Positions 9,669 through 17,576 of a DNA stretch of 64,000 bases are shown here, one piece after another. The stretch's first letter is position 1, and each line of letters opens with the position of its first letter. A program made the translations under genes and the position numbers. The stretch lies in assembly GCA_016195965.1 (NCBI GenBank), contig JACPYR010000030.1, positions 1-64,000 of the forward strand, given 5' to 3'. The stretch is from Nitrosomonadales bacterium. Its GTDB lineage: Bacteria > Pseudomonadota > Gammaproteobacteria > Burkholderiales > Gallionellaceae. The notes below the pieces were generated by a model, which ran no database searches, was not told the DNA's origin, and saw only the letters and a list, made by a program, of their open reading frames with translations.

Positions 9669-10178
9669 ATGGAAAAAGAAGACTATTTAACTTTGAGAAA
9701 TAAATATTTCCCAAAACTCTTGAAATTTGTATTTATCCTTGAATCTCCTCCGGCTTCAGGTAAATACTTTTATGATGATCAGGGAAGTATTAGTGAACCA
9801 TTGTTTTCAGCGATGATGAAGTTGCTTAATTACAAACCTCGAAATAAGCGAGACGGCTTGGATTGTTTTGCAAATACTGGACATTTCTTAGTCGATGCGA
9901 CATATGAGCCGGTCAACAAATTCAGCGATAAAATTCGTGACGAAAAGATTTTGGAAAATTATGAAAATTTGGTTGTAGATCTTGAAAGTCTCGGCAGCCC
10001 AACACAGTTCGAATTTATTCTAGTAAAGGCTAATGTATGCCGTTTACTTGAATCAAGGTTGAGTGACAAAGGCTTCAAAGTCCGAAATAAAGGTATCGTT
10101 ATCCCTTTTCCATCAACTGGACAGCAAAGTAACTTTTCTAAGGAAATTAAGAAAATCTACGGAACACAGACCATGTAG
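9669..10178 (+). CDS. Hypothetical protein, AT-rich, possible uracil-DNA-glycosylase-like fold
   Basis: A 169-residue protein that I do not recognise. It begins after AGAGAGTCTC with ATG at 9669. Codon and base use is visibly more AT-rich and lysine/asparagine-rich than all neighbours, which suggests recent acquisition. ESPPASGKYFYD near 25-36 and IPFPSTGQQ near 143-151 loosely resemble the paired motifs of UDG-superfamily proteins, but this is a weak guess. The TAG stop is part of a REP-like sequence (GTAGGATGGG), so the C-terminus may be truncated. Confidence 0.55.
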   Translation: MEKEDYLTLRNKYFPKLLKFVFILESPPASGKYFYDDQGSISEPLFSAMMKLLNYKPRNKRDGLDCFANTGHFLVDATYEPVNKFSDKIRDEKILENYENLVVDLESLGSPTQFEFILVKANVCRLLESRLSDKGFKVRNKGIVIPFPSTGQQSNFSKEIKKIYGTQTM

Positions 10179-10194
10179 GATGGGTGAAGCGCAA
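10175..10194 (+). repeat. Solo half of a GTAGGATGGGT-type REP sequence
   Basis: GTAGGATGGGTGAAGCGCAA matches one arm of the complete hairpin at 10412-10491. It overlaps the stop codon of the AT-rich ORF. Together with the full hairpin it brackets the short hicB-like gene. Confidence 0.6.
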
Positions 10195-10250
10195 CTCTCC
10201 CTCCACGTCCGCTTCGGTGTACAATTTTGACGTAGCCCATGGAGGTTGTT

Positions 10251-10415
10251 ATGACACACCAATTCGATGTGATAATTGAAAAAGATTCAGCAGGATTTTT
10301 CGTGGCCTCGGTTCCCGCGCTGCCGGGCTGCCACACGCAGGCCAAATCGCTCGATACGCTGATGGAGCGCATCCGCGAAGCCATCGAACTTTGCCTAGTA
10401 GTTTCGTTTGCGTAG
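10251..10415 (+). pseudogene. Truncated HicB-family antitoxin remnant
   Basis: An ORF of 54 codons, too short for the ORF track, starting ATG at 10251 after GGAGG. It reads MTHQFDVIIEKDSAGFFVA, then the strongly HicB-like ALPGCHTQAKSLDTLMERI and a following REAIELCL. The HicB partial-RNase-H fold normally continues beyond this point with another strand. Here the frame runs into a REP-like hairpin that supplies VVSFA and the TAG stop. No hicA toxin gene is adjacent. It is probably a decayed or truncated solitary antitoxin-like gene. A short functional HicB-like protein is the alternative. Confidence 0.6.
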
Positions 10416-10491
10416 GATGGGTTGAGCGCAGCGATACCCATCATTTTCAACAGGCCGTTCTTTGGGTATCGCTGCGCTCAACCCACCCTAC
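10412..10491. repeat. REP-like long hairpin between hicB remnant and nth
   Basis: Two 28-nt arms (10412-10439 and 10464-10491) beginning GTAGGATGGGTTGAGCGC are complementary except for one position, around a 24-nt loop. This is a common proteobacterial dispersed repeat type. It ends 15 bp before the nth start codon and overlaps the hicB stop. Confidence 0.8.
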
Positions 10492-10506
10492 ATTGATAGA
10501 CATTCC

Positions 10507-11145
10507 ATGAACCCTGCCAAACGCCGCGAAATCTTTCTGCGCCTGCAAGCCGCCAACCCCCACCCCACCACCGAGCTGGAGTACAAGACGCCGTTCGAGC
10601 TGCTGGTCGCGGTGGTGCTGTCGGCGCAGGCTACCGACGTCAGCGTGAACGCTGCGACGCGGCAGCTGTTCCCGGTCGCGAACACGCCGCAAAAAATAGC
10701 CGACCTCGGCGAGGAAAAGCTGCGCGATTACATCCAGCGCATCGGCTTGTATAAAACCAAAGCCAAACATGTGATCCAGCTGTGCCGCATTTTGCTGGAA
10801 CAGCACAACGGTGAAGTACCGCAGACCCGGGAAGAACTGGAAGCCCTGCCCGGCGTGGGGCGCAAGACCGCAAACGTGATCCTCAATACTGCGTTCGGCC
10901 AGCCCACGATCGCGGTGGACACGCACATCTTTCGCCTCGCCAACCGCATCGGACTGGCACCGGGCAAGGATGTGCTGGAAGTGGAGAAGAAACTGCTCAA
11001 GTTCGTGCCGGAAGAATTTCTGCACGACGCGCACCACTGGCTGATCCTGCACGGGCGTTATGTGTGCCAGGCGCGCAAGCCGAAATGCGGCGCATGTATC
11101 ATTCGCGACCTGTGCGAATACAAGAACAAGGCCAGCCATGTTTAA
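10507..11145 (+). CDS. nth: Endonuclease III (Nth)
   Basis: A 212-residue bifunctional DNA glycosylase/AP lyase for oxidised pyrimidines. It has the helix-hairpin-helix LPGVGRKTANVIL with catalytic Lys120, catalytic Asp138 (VDTHIFR), and the 4Fe-4S loop C187-X6-C194-X2-C197-X5-C203. These positions equal those of the E. coli enzyme. The ORF track starts at 10462, but those codons are inside the REP hairpin, so the ATG at 10507 is the better start although its ribosome-binding site is poor. The 3' end overlaps the DUF1841 gene by 8 bp. Confidence 0.95.
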   Translation: MNPAKRREIFLRLQAANPHPTTELEYKTPFELLVAVVLSAQATDVSVNAATRQLFPVANTPQKIADLGEEKLRDYIQRIGLYKTKAKHVIQLCRILLEQHNGEVPQTREELEALPGVGRKTANVILNTAFGQPTIAVDTHIFRLANRIGLAPGKDVLEVEKKLLKFVPEEFLHDAHHWLILHGRYVCQARKPKCGACIIRDLCEYKNKASHV

Positions 11146-11560
11146 CCCGACCCGCGACGAAGCGCGCTTGTTTCTGTTTGAATCCTGGCGCAAGCGCCGC
11201 GCCAATGAACTGCTTACCCCGCTGGAAGACCTGGTCGCGCAACTGATAGACAAGCACCCGGAATACCATGCATTGTTCAACGATCCGGAGCGCAATCAGG
11301 ATAAAGATTATGCGCCGGACGGCAATGTGGTGAACCCATTTCTGCACCTGATGATGCACCTGACCTTGGAGGAACAAATCTCTATCGGTCAGCCGCAGGG
11401 CATACGCGAGCAGTTTGCGCGCCTGACCGGGAAATATCAGTCGGAACACGAAGCGCAGCACGCGATGATGGACTGTCTGGGCGAGATGATCTGGCAGGCG
11501 CAGCGCAACCGCACCCAGCCGGATGCGGCGATTTATTTGGCTTGTCTGGAGCGGCAATAA
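11138..11560 (+). CDS. DUF1841 family protein
   Basis: A 140-residue soluble protein starting MFNPTRDEARLFLFESW, which is characteristic of the DUF1841 family found next to nth in betaproteobacteria. The ORF track begins at 11060, but the ATG at 11138 overlaps the nth stop by 8 bp and matches the usual start. A histidine-rich central part (NPFLHLMMHLTLEEQ) and a late EAQHAMMDCLGE segment resemble helical metal- or ligand-binding proteins. The function is unknown. Confidence 0.8.
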   Translation: MFNPTRDEARLFLFESWRKRRANELLTPLEDLVAQLIDKHPEYHALFNDPERNQDKDYAPDGNVVNPFLHLMMHLTLEEQISIGQPQGIREQFARLTGKYQSEHEAQHAMMDCLGEMIWQAQRNRTQPDAAIYLACLERQ

Positions 11561-11651
11561 AAAGGCGCATGGCTAACGGCGCTAAGTAGATTTACTTTGC
11601 CGCGATGCTGTATCACAATGTCCGCACATTATTCTCGGGTGGGATAAGGCG

Positions 11652-12074
11652 ATGCGGCAATTCATTCGGCATCCTGCGGACATTCCGATCGAGGCGAAAG
11701 CGGTCGGTCAGCAACCACATGCTACGCATCATGCGTTCAATCTCAGCGTGGGCGGGCTGGCATTCCGTTGTGACAGCCAATTTATGCCGGGTGATGTGGT
11801 GGCGATACGCATCCCTCTGGTGCGTCCTCCTTTTGAGGCAGAGGCGCGGGTGGCCTGGTGCAGGGCGCGCAATGGCAGGCCGGAGCTTGGCGTTGAATTT
11901 CTCGATCAGGACGATGCTTATATGGCACGCATGGTCGAGCAGGTGTGCCATATCGAAAACTACAAGCAGAAAATATTCCAGACCGAGGGGCGTCTGCTGT
12001 CACCCGATGAGGCGGCGAGGGAGTGGATCAACAAATATGCGGCGCGGTTCCCCGATGCCGAAGATGCGCAGTAG
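11652..12074 (+). CDS. PilZ domain protein, probable c-di-GMP receptor
   Basis: A 140-residue single-domain PilZ protein. Both c-di-GMP-binding motifs are intact: RxxxR as R2-QFI-R6 and the (D/N)xSxxG loop as N30-L-S32-V-G34-G35. The beta-barrel spans about 1-95, and a helical tail follows to 140. AAGG precedes the ATG. No cyclase or output partner is adjacent. The degenerate EAL-HDOD gene lies 1.3 kb downstream. Function beyond c-di-GMP binding cannot be told from sequence. Confidence 0.85.
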   Translation: MRQFIRHPADIPIEAKAVGQQPHATHHAFNLSVGGLAFRCDSQFMPGDVVAIRIPLVRPPFEAEARVAWCRARNGRPELGVEFLDQDDAYMARMVEQVCHIENYKQKIFQTEGRLLSPDEAAREWINKYAARFPDAEDAQ

Positions 12075-12263
12075 CTGGTAGAGCTGTACCAGATTTTGCA
12101 GCGCCTTTCATGAATATCACGACGGCTTCATCAATGGGTGTCATCAGCCGGGACGAGCTAGCCACTATCGCGGCGGGTATTTTGCAAGGCCAATCCGGAT
12201 CAATAGCAGAGATAACAACGGTGCTACAATCCTGCCCCCTCATCACATTCAAGGAGAACCATT

Positions 12264-12818
12264 ATGCGCCGCATATTGTTAACCGTTGCTTTAGTCGGCT
12301 TCTCGACTTTGACTTACGCCTCCGCTTTCAAATTGTCCAGCCCGGAAATCAAGGCCAACAGCACGATGGCATCAAGTTTCGAATTCAATGGTTTTGGTTG
12401 TTCCAGCGAAAATAAATCGCCCGCGCTCAAATGGAGCGGTGCGCCCAAGGGCACCAAGAGTTTTGCCGTGACCATGTACGATCCCGATGCGCCGACCGGG
12501 TCGGGCTGGTGGCACTGGGTGGTCACCAACATCCCTGCTGATGTTACCGAACTGGCGGCAAATGCTGGTGCACTCAATAGCGCAACCCTGCCCAAAGGCG
12601 CGGTACAAGGCCGTACCGATTACGGCGTGGCAGCCTGGGGAGGTACCTGCCCGCCCCAAGGCGACAAGCCGCATCGCTATATTTTCACCGTATACGCGCT
12701 TAAAACAGACAAGCTCGACGTTCCCGCCGACGCTACCGCAGCGCTGACTGGCTATATGATTCATGCAAATATGCTGGGTAAAGCCAGTTTTACCGCCAGG
12801 TACGGCCGCGCCAAGTAG
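12264..12818 (+). CDS. YbhB/YbcL-type PEBP (Raf kinase inhibitor-like) protein, exported
   Basis: A 184-residue protein with a Sec signal peptide (about 1-20, cleavage likely near TYASA) and the phosphatidylethanolamine-binding fold: DPDAPTGSGWWHWVV at about 73-87, GGTCPP near 131 and HRYIFTVYAL near 142. Bacterial members are periplasmic or cytoplasmic and have no settled role. AAGGAG precedes the ATG. It stands alone between the PilZ gene and HU. Confidence 0.88.
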   Translation: MRRILLTVALVGFSTLTYASAFKLSSPEIKANSTMASSFEFNGFGCSSENKSPALKWSGAPKGTKSFAVTMYDPDAPTGSGWWHWVVTNIPADVTELAANAGALNSATLPKGAVQGRTDYGVAAWGGTCPPQGDKPHRYIFTVYALKTDKLDVPADATAALTGYMIHANMLGKASFTARYGRAK

Positions 12819-12934
12819 GCAGCTGAAGGTGGGGGCAACATGTCCCGCCTGATGCATAAGGGTTTCAAAGCCCAACAACTGATGCTAGACTCCCATTCGC
12901 TGCACGTGCAGTATTTATAATTAAGGAAAAATAT

Positions 12935-13219
12935 ATGAACAGGAAAGAACTGATTGATGCATTGTCAGACAAGACAGGCAGCTCCAAAGCAGATGCTGAT
13001 CGCAACATTGCAGCACTGATCGAAATCGTTACCAGCACATTGAAAAAGGGTGACAACGTCGCTCTGGTTGGCTTTGGCACTTTCGAAGTGCGCAAGCGTG
13101 CTGCACGTGCAGGCCGCAATCCTAGCACCGGCGAAGCCATCAAGATCAAAGCAGCCAAGGTTCCAGCATTCAAGGCTGGCGCTACGCTGAAAGCCGCAGT
13201 AAACGGCGCAAAGAAGTAA
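12935..13219 (+). CDS. hupB: DNA-binding protein HU
   Basis: The 94-residue HU protein has the N-terminal helices MNRKELIDALSDKTG, the GFGTFEVRKRAARAGRNP beta-arm with the DNA-intercalating proline, and TGEAIKIKAAKVPAFKAG. It compacts DNA as a dimer. AAGGA precedes the ATG. A strong hairpin terminator lies 13 bp after the stop, so the gene is a single unit. Confidence 0.96.
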   Translation: MNRKELIDALSDKTGSSKADADRNIAALIEIVTSTLKKGDNVALVGFGTFEVRKRAARAGRNPSTGEAIKIKAAKVPAFKAGATLKAAVNGAKK

Positions 13220-13232
13220 GCAGTTGTTAGTG

Positions 13233-13263
13233 CGCCAGCCCTCGGCGAGGGCTGGCGATTTTC
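13233..13263 (+). terminator. Rho-independent terminator of hupB
   Basis: The stem CGCCAGCCCTC / GAGGGCTGGCG is an 11-bp perfect pairing with a 3-nt loop, followed by ATTTTCC, directly after the hupB stop. Confidence 0.88.
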
Positions 13264-13347
13264 CTCATTCCAGAAGTGTGTTGGCGAGGTTGTGATCGCC
13301 AGGTTTAATAACGCCAATTGGATTCGTTTGTTTTCTTGAGTGTTGAC

Positions 13348-14601
13348 ATGATGAGTCTGGGTTCCACAAAAGCTAACAACCTCTTTCTTGTGCGGCAATC
13401 GATCCTGGGGCGCACCCAGGGTTTGGAAGGATTCGAATTACAATTTCGTCCCAGCCAAAAGAATGCGGCCCAATTTCAGGATGACGACACGGTCTCCAGT
13501 TTGGTGATTAACCATGCCTTTAATGAGATCGGTTTTAAAACCGTACTCGGCAAGTATCGTGGCTTTATCAAGGTCAGCAGAAATATATTGATGAGCGACA
13601 TGATCGAACTGTTGCCCAAGGAGCAGATGGTCTTTGAGTTGCTGGCAACGGTGGAAATCGATGCTGAAGTCGTGGAGCGCTGCAAGAATCTAAAATCTCT
13701 GGGTTATATGCTGGCGCTTGATGATATCAGCCATCATGTCGGGGATGTGGAACCGTTGCGCGGCATTGTCGATGTAATAAAAGTGGACATCAAACAATCA
13801 AGCCAGTCAGATATGGCTGAAATCGTGACACGCTTTAAAAAGTGGCCCGTGAAATTGCTTGCTGAAAAAGTGGACAACCGGGAAGAGGCCAAATGTTGCT
13901 TTGATCTTGGCTTTAACCTGTTTCAGGGGCGCTACTTTGCCAGACCAGCCCTGATCGCCGGAAAGCGTCTTTCCCATTCCGAGCTGGAGGTGATCCGCTT
14001 GATCGGGCTGGTCATGAGTGACGCGTCGATTGAAAAAATCGAGCAGGTGTTCAAGGAAAATCCCGGCTTGAGTTTCAACCTGCTGCGCATTGCCAATGCG
14101 GTCGCCATGGGCGCATACCGTAAGGTTACCTCGATCAATCATGCGATAACCGAGCTGGGACGACGGCAATTGTTGCGCTGGCTGCAAATGTTGCTGTACA
14201 CGGTCGATAATGATGCGGTCTTCCCTAACCCGTTGCTGCAACTGGCCGCGACGCGTGGCAAGTTTATGGAATTGCTGGTTCAGCAGATAGATAAAGACAA
14301 TCGTGATTTTGGCGACATTGCATACATGGTCGGCATCATGTCTTTGATGGATACGCTGCTCAGCATGCCGCTCGCTGAAATAATCTCTCCGCTGGATTTG
14401 CCCTATGAGATTTCCAGTGCGCTCTTGTTTCGCTCCGGCCAACTTGGACAACTGCTGCAATTGATCGAGCATCTGGAAGGTGGCGATATCGAAGCGGCAA
14501 ACCTGGCACTCGAAGAATTATCGCCACTCGATATTTCCCGGGTCAATACCGCGCAAGTCGTAGCATTGTCCTGGGCCAACATGATCGGGCAGGAGACATA
14601 G
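13348..14601 (+). CDS. EAL-HDOD protein with degenerate EAL domain
   Basis: A 417-residue protein of the YuxH-like EAL plus HDOD family. The N-terminal domain (to about 200) is EAL-like, with LFQGRYFARP near its end, but the catalytic EAL signature is replaced (GFELQFRP) and the metal-binding acidic set looks incomplete, so phosphodiesterase activity is unlikely. The HDOD domain (about 205-400) contains NPGLSFNLLRIAN and INHAITELGRRQLLRW. The ORF track uses a TTG at 13318. I prefer the ATG at 13348 (another follows at 13351). Likely a signalling or scaffold protein. Confidence 0.82.
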   Translation: MMSLGSTKANNLFLVRQSILGRTQGLEGFELQFRPSQKNAAQFQDDDTVSSLVINHAFNEIGFKTVLGKYRGFIKVSRNILMSDMIELLPKEQMVFELLATVEIDAEVVERCKNLKSLGYMLALDDISHHVGDVEPLRGIVDVIKVDIKQSSQSDMAEIVTRFKKWPVKLLAEKVDNREEAKCCFDLGFNLFQGRYFARPALIAGKRLSHSELEVIRLIGLVMSDASIEKIEQVFKENPGLSFNLLRIANAVAMGAYRKVTSINHAITELGRRQLLRWLQMLLYTVDNDAVFPNPLLQLAATRGKFMELLVQQIDKDNRDFGDIAYMVGIMSLMDTLLSMPLAEIISPLDLPYEISSALLFRSGQLGQLLQLIEHLEGGDIEAANLALEELSPLDISRVNTAQVVALSWANMIGQET

Positions 14602-14777
14602 CAGCTTGCTTGTGCCGATACCCGGCGGATTCAGACCTTAAAAATTTCACCATGATCGGGGTTGCCAAGCCCGGTTTGGCAACGCATCATAGACGCCTGA
14701 ATGATTGGCCGTCTCTGCGGCTCCCAACATTTATTCGCAACACCGTCCTTGCGTTGCCGCAATCAAACGTGCAATAC
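14602..14777. other. Gene-free stretch before repeat copy 2
   Basis: About 175 bp with no supported ORF. It includes GCCAAGCCCGGTTTGGC (14664-14680), a short imperfect inverted repeat that could terminate the EAL-HDOD transcript but lacks a T-run. With the repeat that follows, this makes the 360-bp space upstream of the P-type ATPase gene. Confidence 0.35.
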
Positions 14778-14944
14778 CTAGTGTAGTGTTGCATTCTGTT
14801 TGGAACTTAACTTCTCCAGTGGGAGCGGCTTTAGCCGCGATTGGTCGCTCGAGTTTACTGTCCGCATCGCGGCTAAAGCCGCTCCCACAAAGGACTTGCT
14901 TGATAACTCCATTAAGTTTAATCAACATTGCAACGCTACACTAG
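14778..14944 (+). repeat. Dispersed inverted-repeat element, copy 2 (intact)
   Basis: This is the most complete copy, 167 bp. It is bounded by CTAG on both sides, with terminal inverted repeats TGTAGTGTTGCA and, from the other end, TGTAGCGTTGCA. The centre is the GTGGGAGCGGCTTTAGCCGC hairpin. CTAG is a plausible target duplication. It has no coding capacity, so it would be a MITE-like, non-autonomous element. It ends 18 bp before the ATPase ATG. Confidence 0.88.
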
Positions 14945-14962
14945 CACAAAAAGGTGAGTCCT

Positions 14963-17494
14963 ATGGAACGTCCCGACGCTCTGTTTTGGAATCTGTCTGC
15001 GGAAGCGCTGTTAGCGCAACTGGAAGCAACCCGGGCCGGATTGAGCCAAAAGGAAGCGCGTGCGCGAATCGCGCGCTTTGGCCCCAACACGCTGCGCGAT
15101 CATGGCGAACGCTCGCTCTTGATCCAGTATCTGGGCCACTTCAGGAATCCGCTGGTAATGGTGCTGATGGCGGCCAGCGCGGTGTCTGCGCTGACCGGTG
15201 AGATCACCGGATTCGTGATCATCTGGGCGATCATGCTGATGAGCGTGACTCTGGATTTCGTTCAGGAATATCGTGCCGGGCGTGCTGCAGACCAACTGAA
15301 GAGGGCCGTCGCAGTACGGGCCACGGTGCTGCGCGATGGGCATTCCCAAGAGATAGCGATGGCAGGCCTGGTGCCGGGCGATGTGGTGCTGCTGGCTGCG
15401 GGCGATTTGATTCCGGCAGATTGCCGCCTGATCGAGGCGAAAGATTTCTTCGTTAATCAGGCGATGCTGACCGGCGAATCCTATCCGGTGGAGAAGCATG
15501 CGCGCGAACTGCCGATGGAAGATATCAGCCAGCCAGATAATGCCGTGTTCATGGGTACTTCGGTCATCAGCGGAATGGCACGGGCCATAGTATGCCGCAC
15601 CGGGGCGAGTACGTCGGTAGGCGATATCGCGGATTCGTTGCAGGTTAAACCGCCTCCCACGGCTTTCGAATTGGGAACGCAGAGCTTCGGCATGCTGATC
15701 ATGCGCCTGACAATTTTCCTGGTGCTGTTCGTGTTCCTGATCAATGCCTACTTTCATCGCCCCTTCATGGAATCGTTTTTGTTTGCCATCGCCCTGGCTG
15801 TCGGCCTGACGCCTGAGCTGTTGCCGATGGTGATCACCGTCACACTGTCGCGTGGCGCGTTGCGCATGGCAAAGAAGCAGGTGATCGTGAAGCAGCTTGC
15901 CGCGATCCACAACCTGGGCAGCATGGACGTGCTGTGCACCGACAAGACCGGCACGCTCACCGAGGGGCGCATCAAGCTGGAACGCCATCTCGACGCGCAG
16001 GGCAACGACAGCGCGCAGGTATTGCGGCTGGCGTACCTGAACAGCTATTTTGAAACCGGGCTGAAGAGCCCGTTGGATGATGCGATTCTCAGGCACGAAG
16101 AAGTTGATGTGAGCGGCTGGAAAAAAATTGATGAGGTGCCTTTCGACTTCGAGCGGCGCCGTGTCTCCGTTCTGGTGGAAGAGGGTGAGCAACGATTGCT
16201 GGTGGTCAAAGGTTCGCCCGAGGATATCCTCAGGCTGTCTACGCAATATGCCTTGGGCGGAGAACAGGACCTGCAACAGCTGGATGAGCAGGCGCTGGCC
16301 TCGATCCGTGCTTTGCACGACAGCCTGGGCCAACAAGGCTTCAAGGTGCTCGGTATCGCCTGGAGGCCGGTGGCGCGGGATCATCCGCATGCGGTGGTTG
16401 ACGATGAAAGCGAGCTGATTTTTGCCGGTTTTGCCGCGTTCCTCGATCCACCCAAGGAGAGTGCGGCGCACGCCATCAAGGCGCTGGCCGCAGACGGGGT
16501 CAGCATCAAGATTGTCACGGGCGACAGCGAACTGGTCACTCGTTATGTGTGCGGTCAGTTGGGTATGCAGGTAACCAGCGTGCTTAATGGCAGCGAAATA
16601 CCGCAGATGGACGACACTACTCTGGCGGTCAGGGTGAGGGAAGCCAATCTGTTTTGCCGTGTCACCCCGGCGCAGAAGAACCGCATTATCCTCTCTTTGA
16701 AAGCGCAGGGGCATACAGTCGGTTATCTTGGGGACGGCATCAACGATGCGCCATCGCTACGTTCGGCGGATGTCGGAATATCGGTAGACAGTGCGGTGGA
16801 TGTGGCCAAAGCGGCAGCAGACATGATCATGTTGCGCCACGACTTGAGCGTGCTGCATTCTGGCGTGCAGGAAGGGCGGCGTACTTTCGCCAACATCATG
16901 AAATACATCATGATGGGCACCAGTTCCAGTTTTGGCAACATGTTCAGCATGGCCGGTGCGACGCTGTTCCTGCCCTTTCTGCCGATGCTGCCGACACAGA
17001 TATTGCTCAACAACCTGCTCTATGATGTCTCGGAATTGTCTATTCCGATGGATAGCGTGGATCACGCCTACCTGAATCGTCCCCGGCACTGGGATATGAA
17101 CTTTATCCGCAACTTCATGTGGGTGGTCGGCCCGGTCAGCTCGGTATTCGATTTTCTGACGTTCTTTATCCTGCTGAAAGTATTCGGGGCCAATGAAGAG
17201 TTGTTTCACACCGGCTGGTTTATCGAGTCCATCGCTACCCAGGTGTTGGTGATCTTCGTGATCCGCACCCGTGGCAACCCTTTCAAGAGCCGGCCCGGCC
17301 CGGCGCTGGCGTTTGCTTCATTGACGGCGGTAGGGGTGGCTACGGCGTTGCCGTATATGCCATTCGCGGCTCAGCTGGGCTTTGTTGCTCCGCCGCCGCT
17401 GTTCTTCCCGATCTTGATCGCGATGGTGCTGAGTTATCTCGTTGCGGTGGAATTCGTGAAACGATTGTTCTACCGATATGCCGCAGTGCGTTGA
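14963..17494 (+). CDS. mgtA: MgtA-type P-type ATPase (magnesium transport)
   Basis: An 843-residue P3B-type ATPase. N-terminal cation-ATPase domain; actuator with LTGESYPVEKH; GLTPELLPMVITVTLSRGA in membrane helix 4, diagnostic of MgtA/MgtB; phosphorylation motif DKTGTLTE near 326; and hinge GDGINDAPSLRSADVGIS. It would import Mg2+ at low external levels. The track start at 14954 is a GTG; the ATG at 14963, with AAGGTGAG just upstream, is better. A repeat element abuts the ribosome-binding site, so no long native leader of the enterobacterial mgtA riboswitch type remains in place. Confidence 0.9.
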   Translation: MERPDALFWNLSAEALLAQLEATRAGLSQKEARARIARFGPNTLRDHGERSLLIQYLGHFRNPLVMVLMAASAVSALTGEITGFVIIWAIMLMSVTLDFVQEYRAGRAADQLKRAVAVRATVLRDGHSQEIAMAGLVPGDVVLLAAGDLIPADCRLIEAKDFFVNQAMLTGESYPVEKHARELPMEDISQPDNAVFMGTSVISGMARAIVCRTGASTSVGDIADSLQVKPPPTAFELGTQSFGMLIMRLTIFLVLFVFLINAYFHRPFMESFLFAIALAVGLTPELLPMVITVTLSRGALRMAKKQVIVKQLAAIHNLGSMDVLCTDKTGTLTEGRIKLERHLDAQGNDSAQVLRLAYLNSYFETGLKSPLDDAILRHEEVDVSGWKKIDEVPFDFERRRVSVLVEEGEQRLLVVKGSPEDILRLSTQYALGGEQDLQQLDEQALASIRALHDSLGQQGFKVLGIAWRPVARDHPHAVVDDESELIFAGFAAFLDPPKESAAHAIKALAADGVSIKIVTGDSELVTRYVCGQLGMQVTSVLNGSEIPQMDDTTLAVRVREANLFCRVTPAQKNRIILSLKAQGHTVGYLGDGINDAPSLRSADVGISVDSAVDVAKAAADMIMLRHDLSVLHSGVQEGRRTFANIMKYIMMGTSSSFGNMFSMAGATLFLPFLPMLPTQILLNNLLYDVSELSIPMDSVDHAYLNRPRHWDMNFIRNFMWVVGPVSSVFDFLTFFILLKVFGANEELFHTGWFIESIATQVLVIFVIRTRGNPFKSRPGPALAFASLTAVGVATALPYMPFAAQLGFVAPPPLFFPILIAMVLSYLVAVEFVKRLFYRYAAVR

Positions 17495-17545
17495 ACGAGA
17501 GGACGCAAAAACCGCACCGGTTGGCGCGCAAATAAATTCATGCAG

Positions 17546-17572
17546 CCACGCTATAAATTTATTATAGCGTGG
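17546..17572. terminator. Hairpin between convergent mgtA and DUF2934 genes
   Basis: CCACGCTATAA / TTATAGCGTGG form an 11-bp perfect stem with a 5-nt loop. It lies between two convergent genes and has T- or A-rich flanks, so it could end transcription from both sides. Confidence 0.65.
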
Positions 17573-17576
17573 TTAT

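Noticed and set aside
15011-16714. 567-codon minus-strand ORF opposite mgtA
   Set aside because: It lies entirely antisense to a clear P-type ATPase, is His/Gln/Arg-rich and has no motif. A codon-bias shadow of a GC-rich gene.
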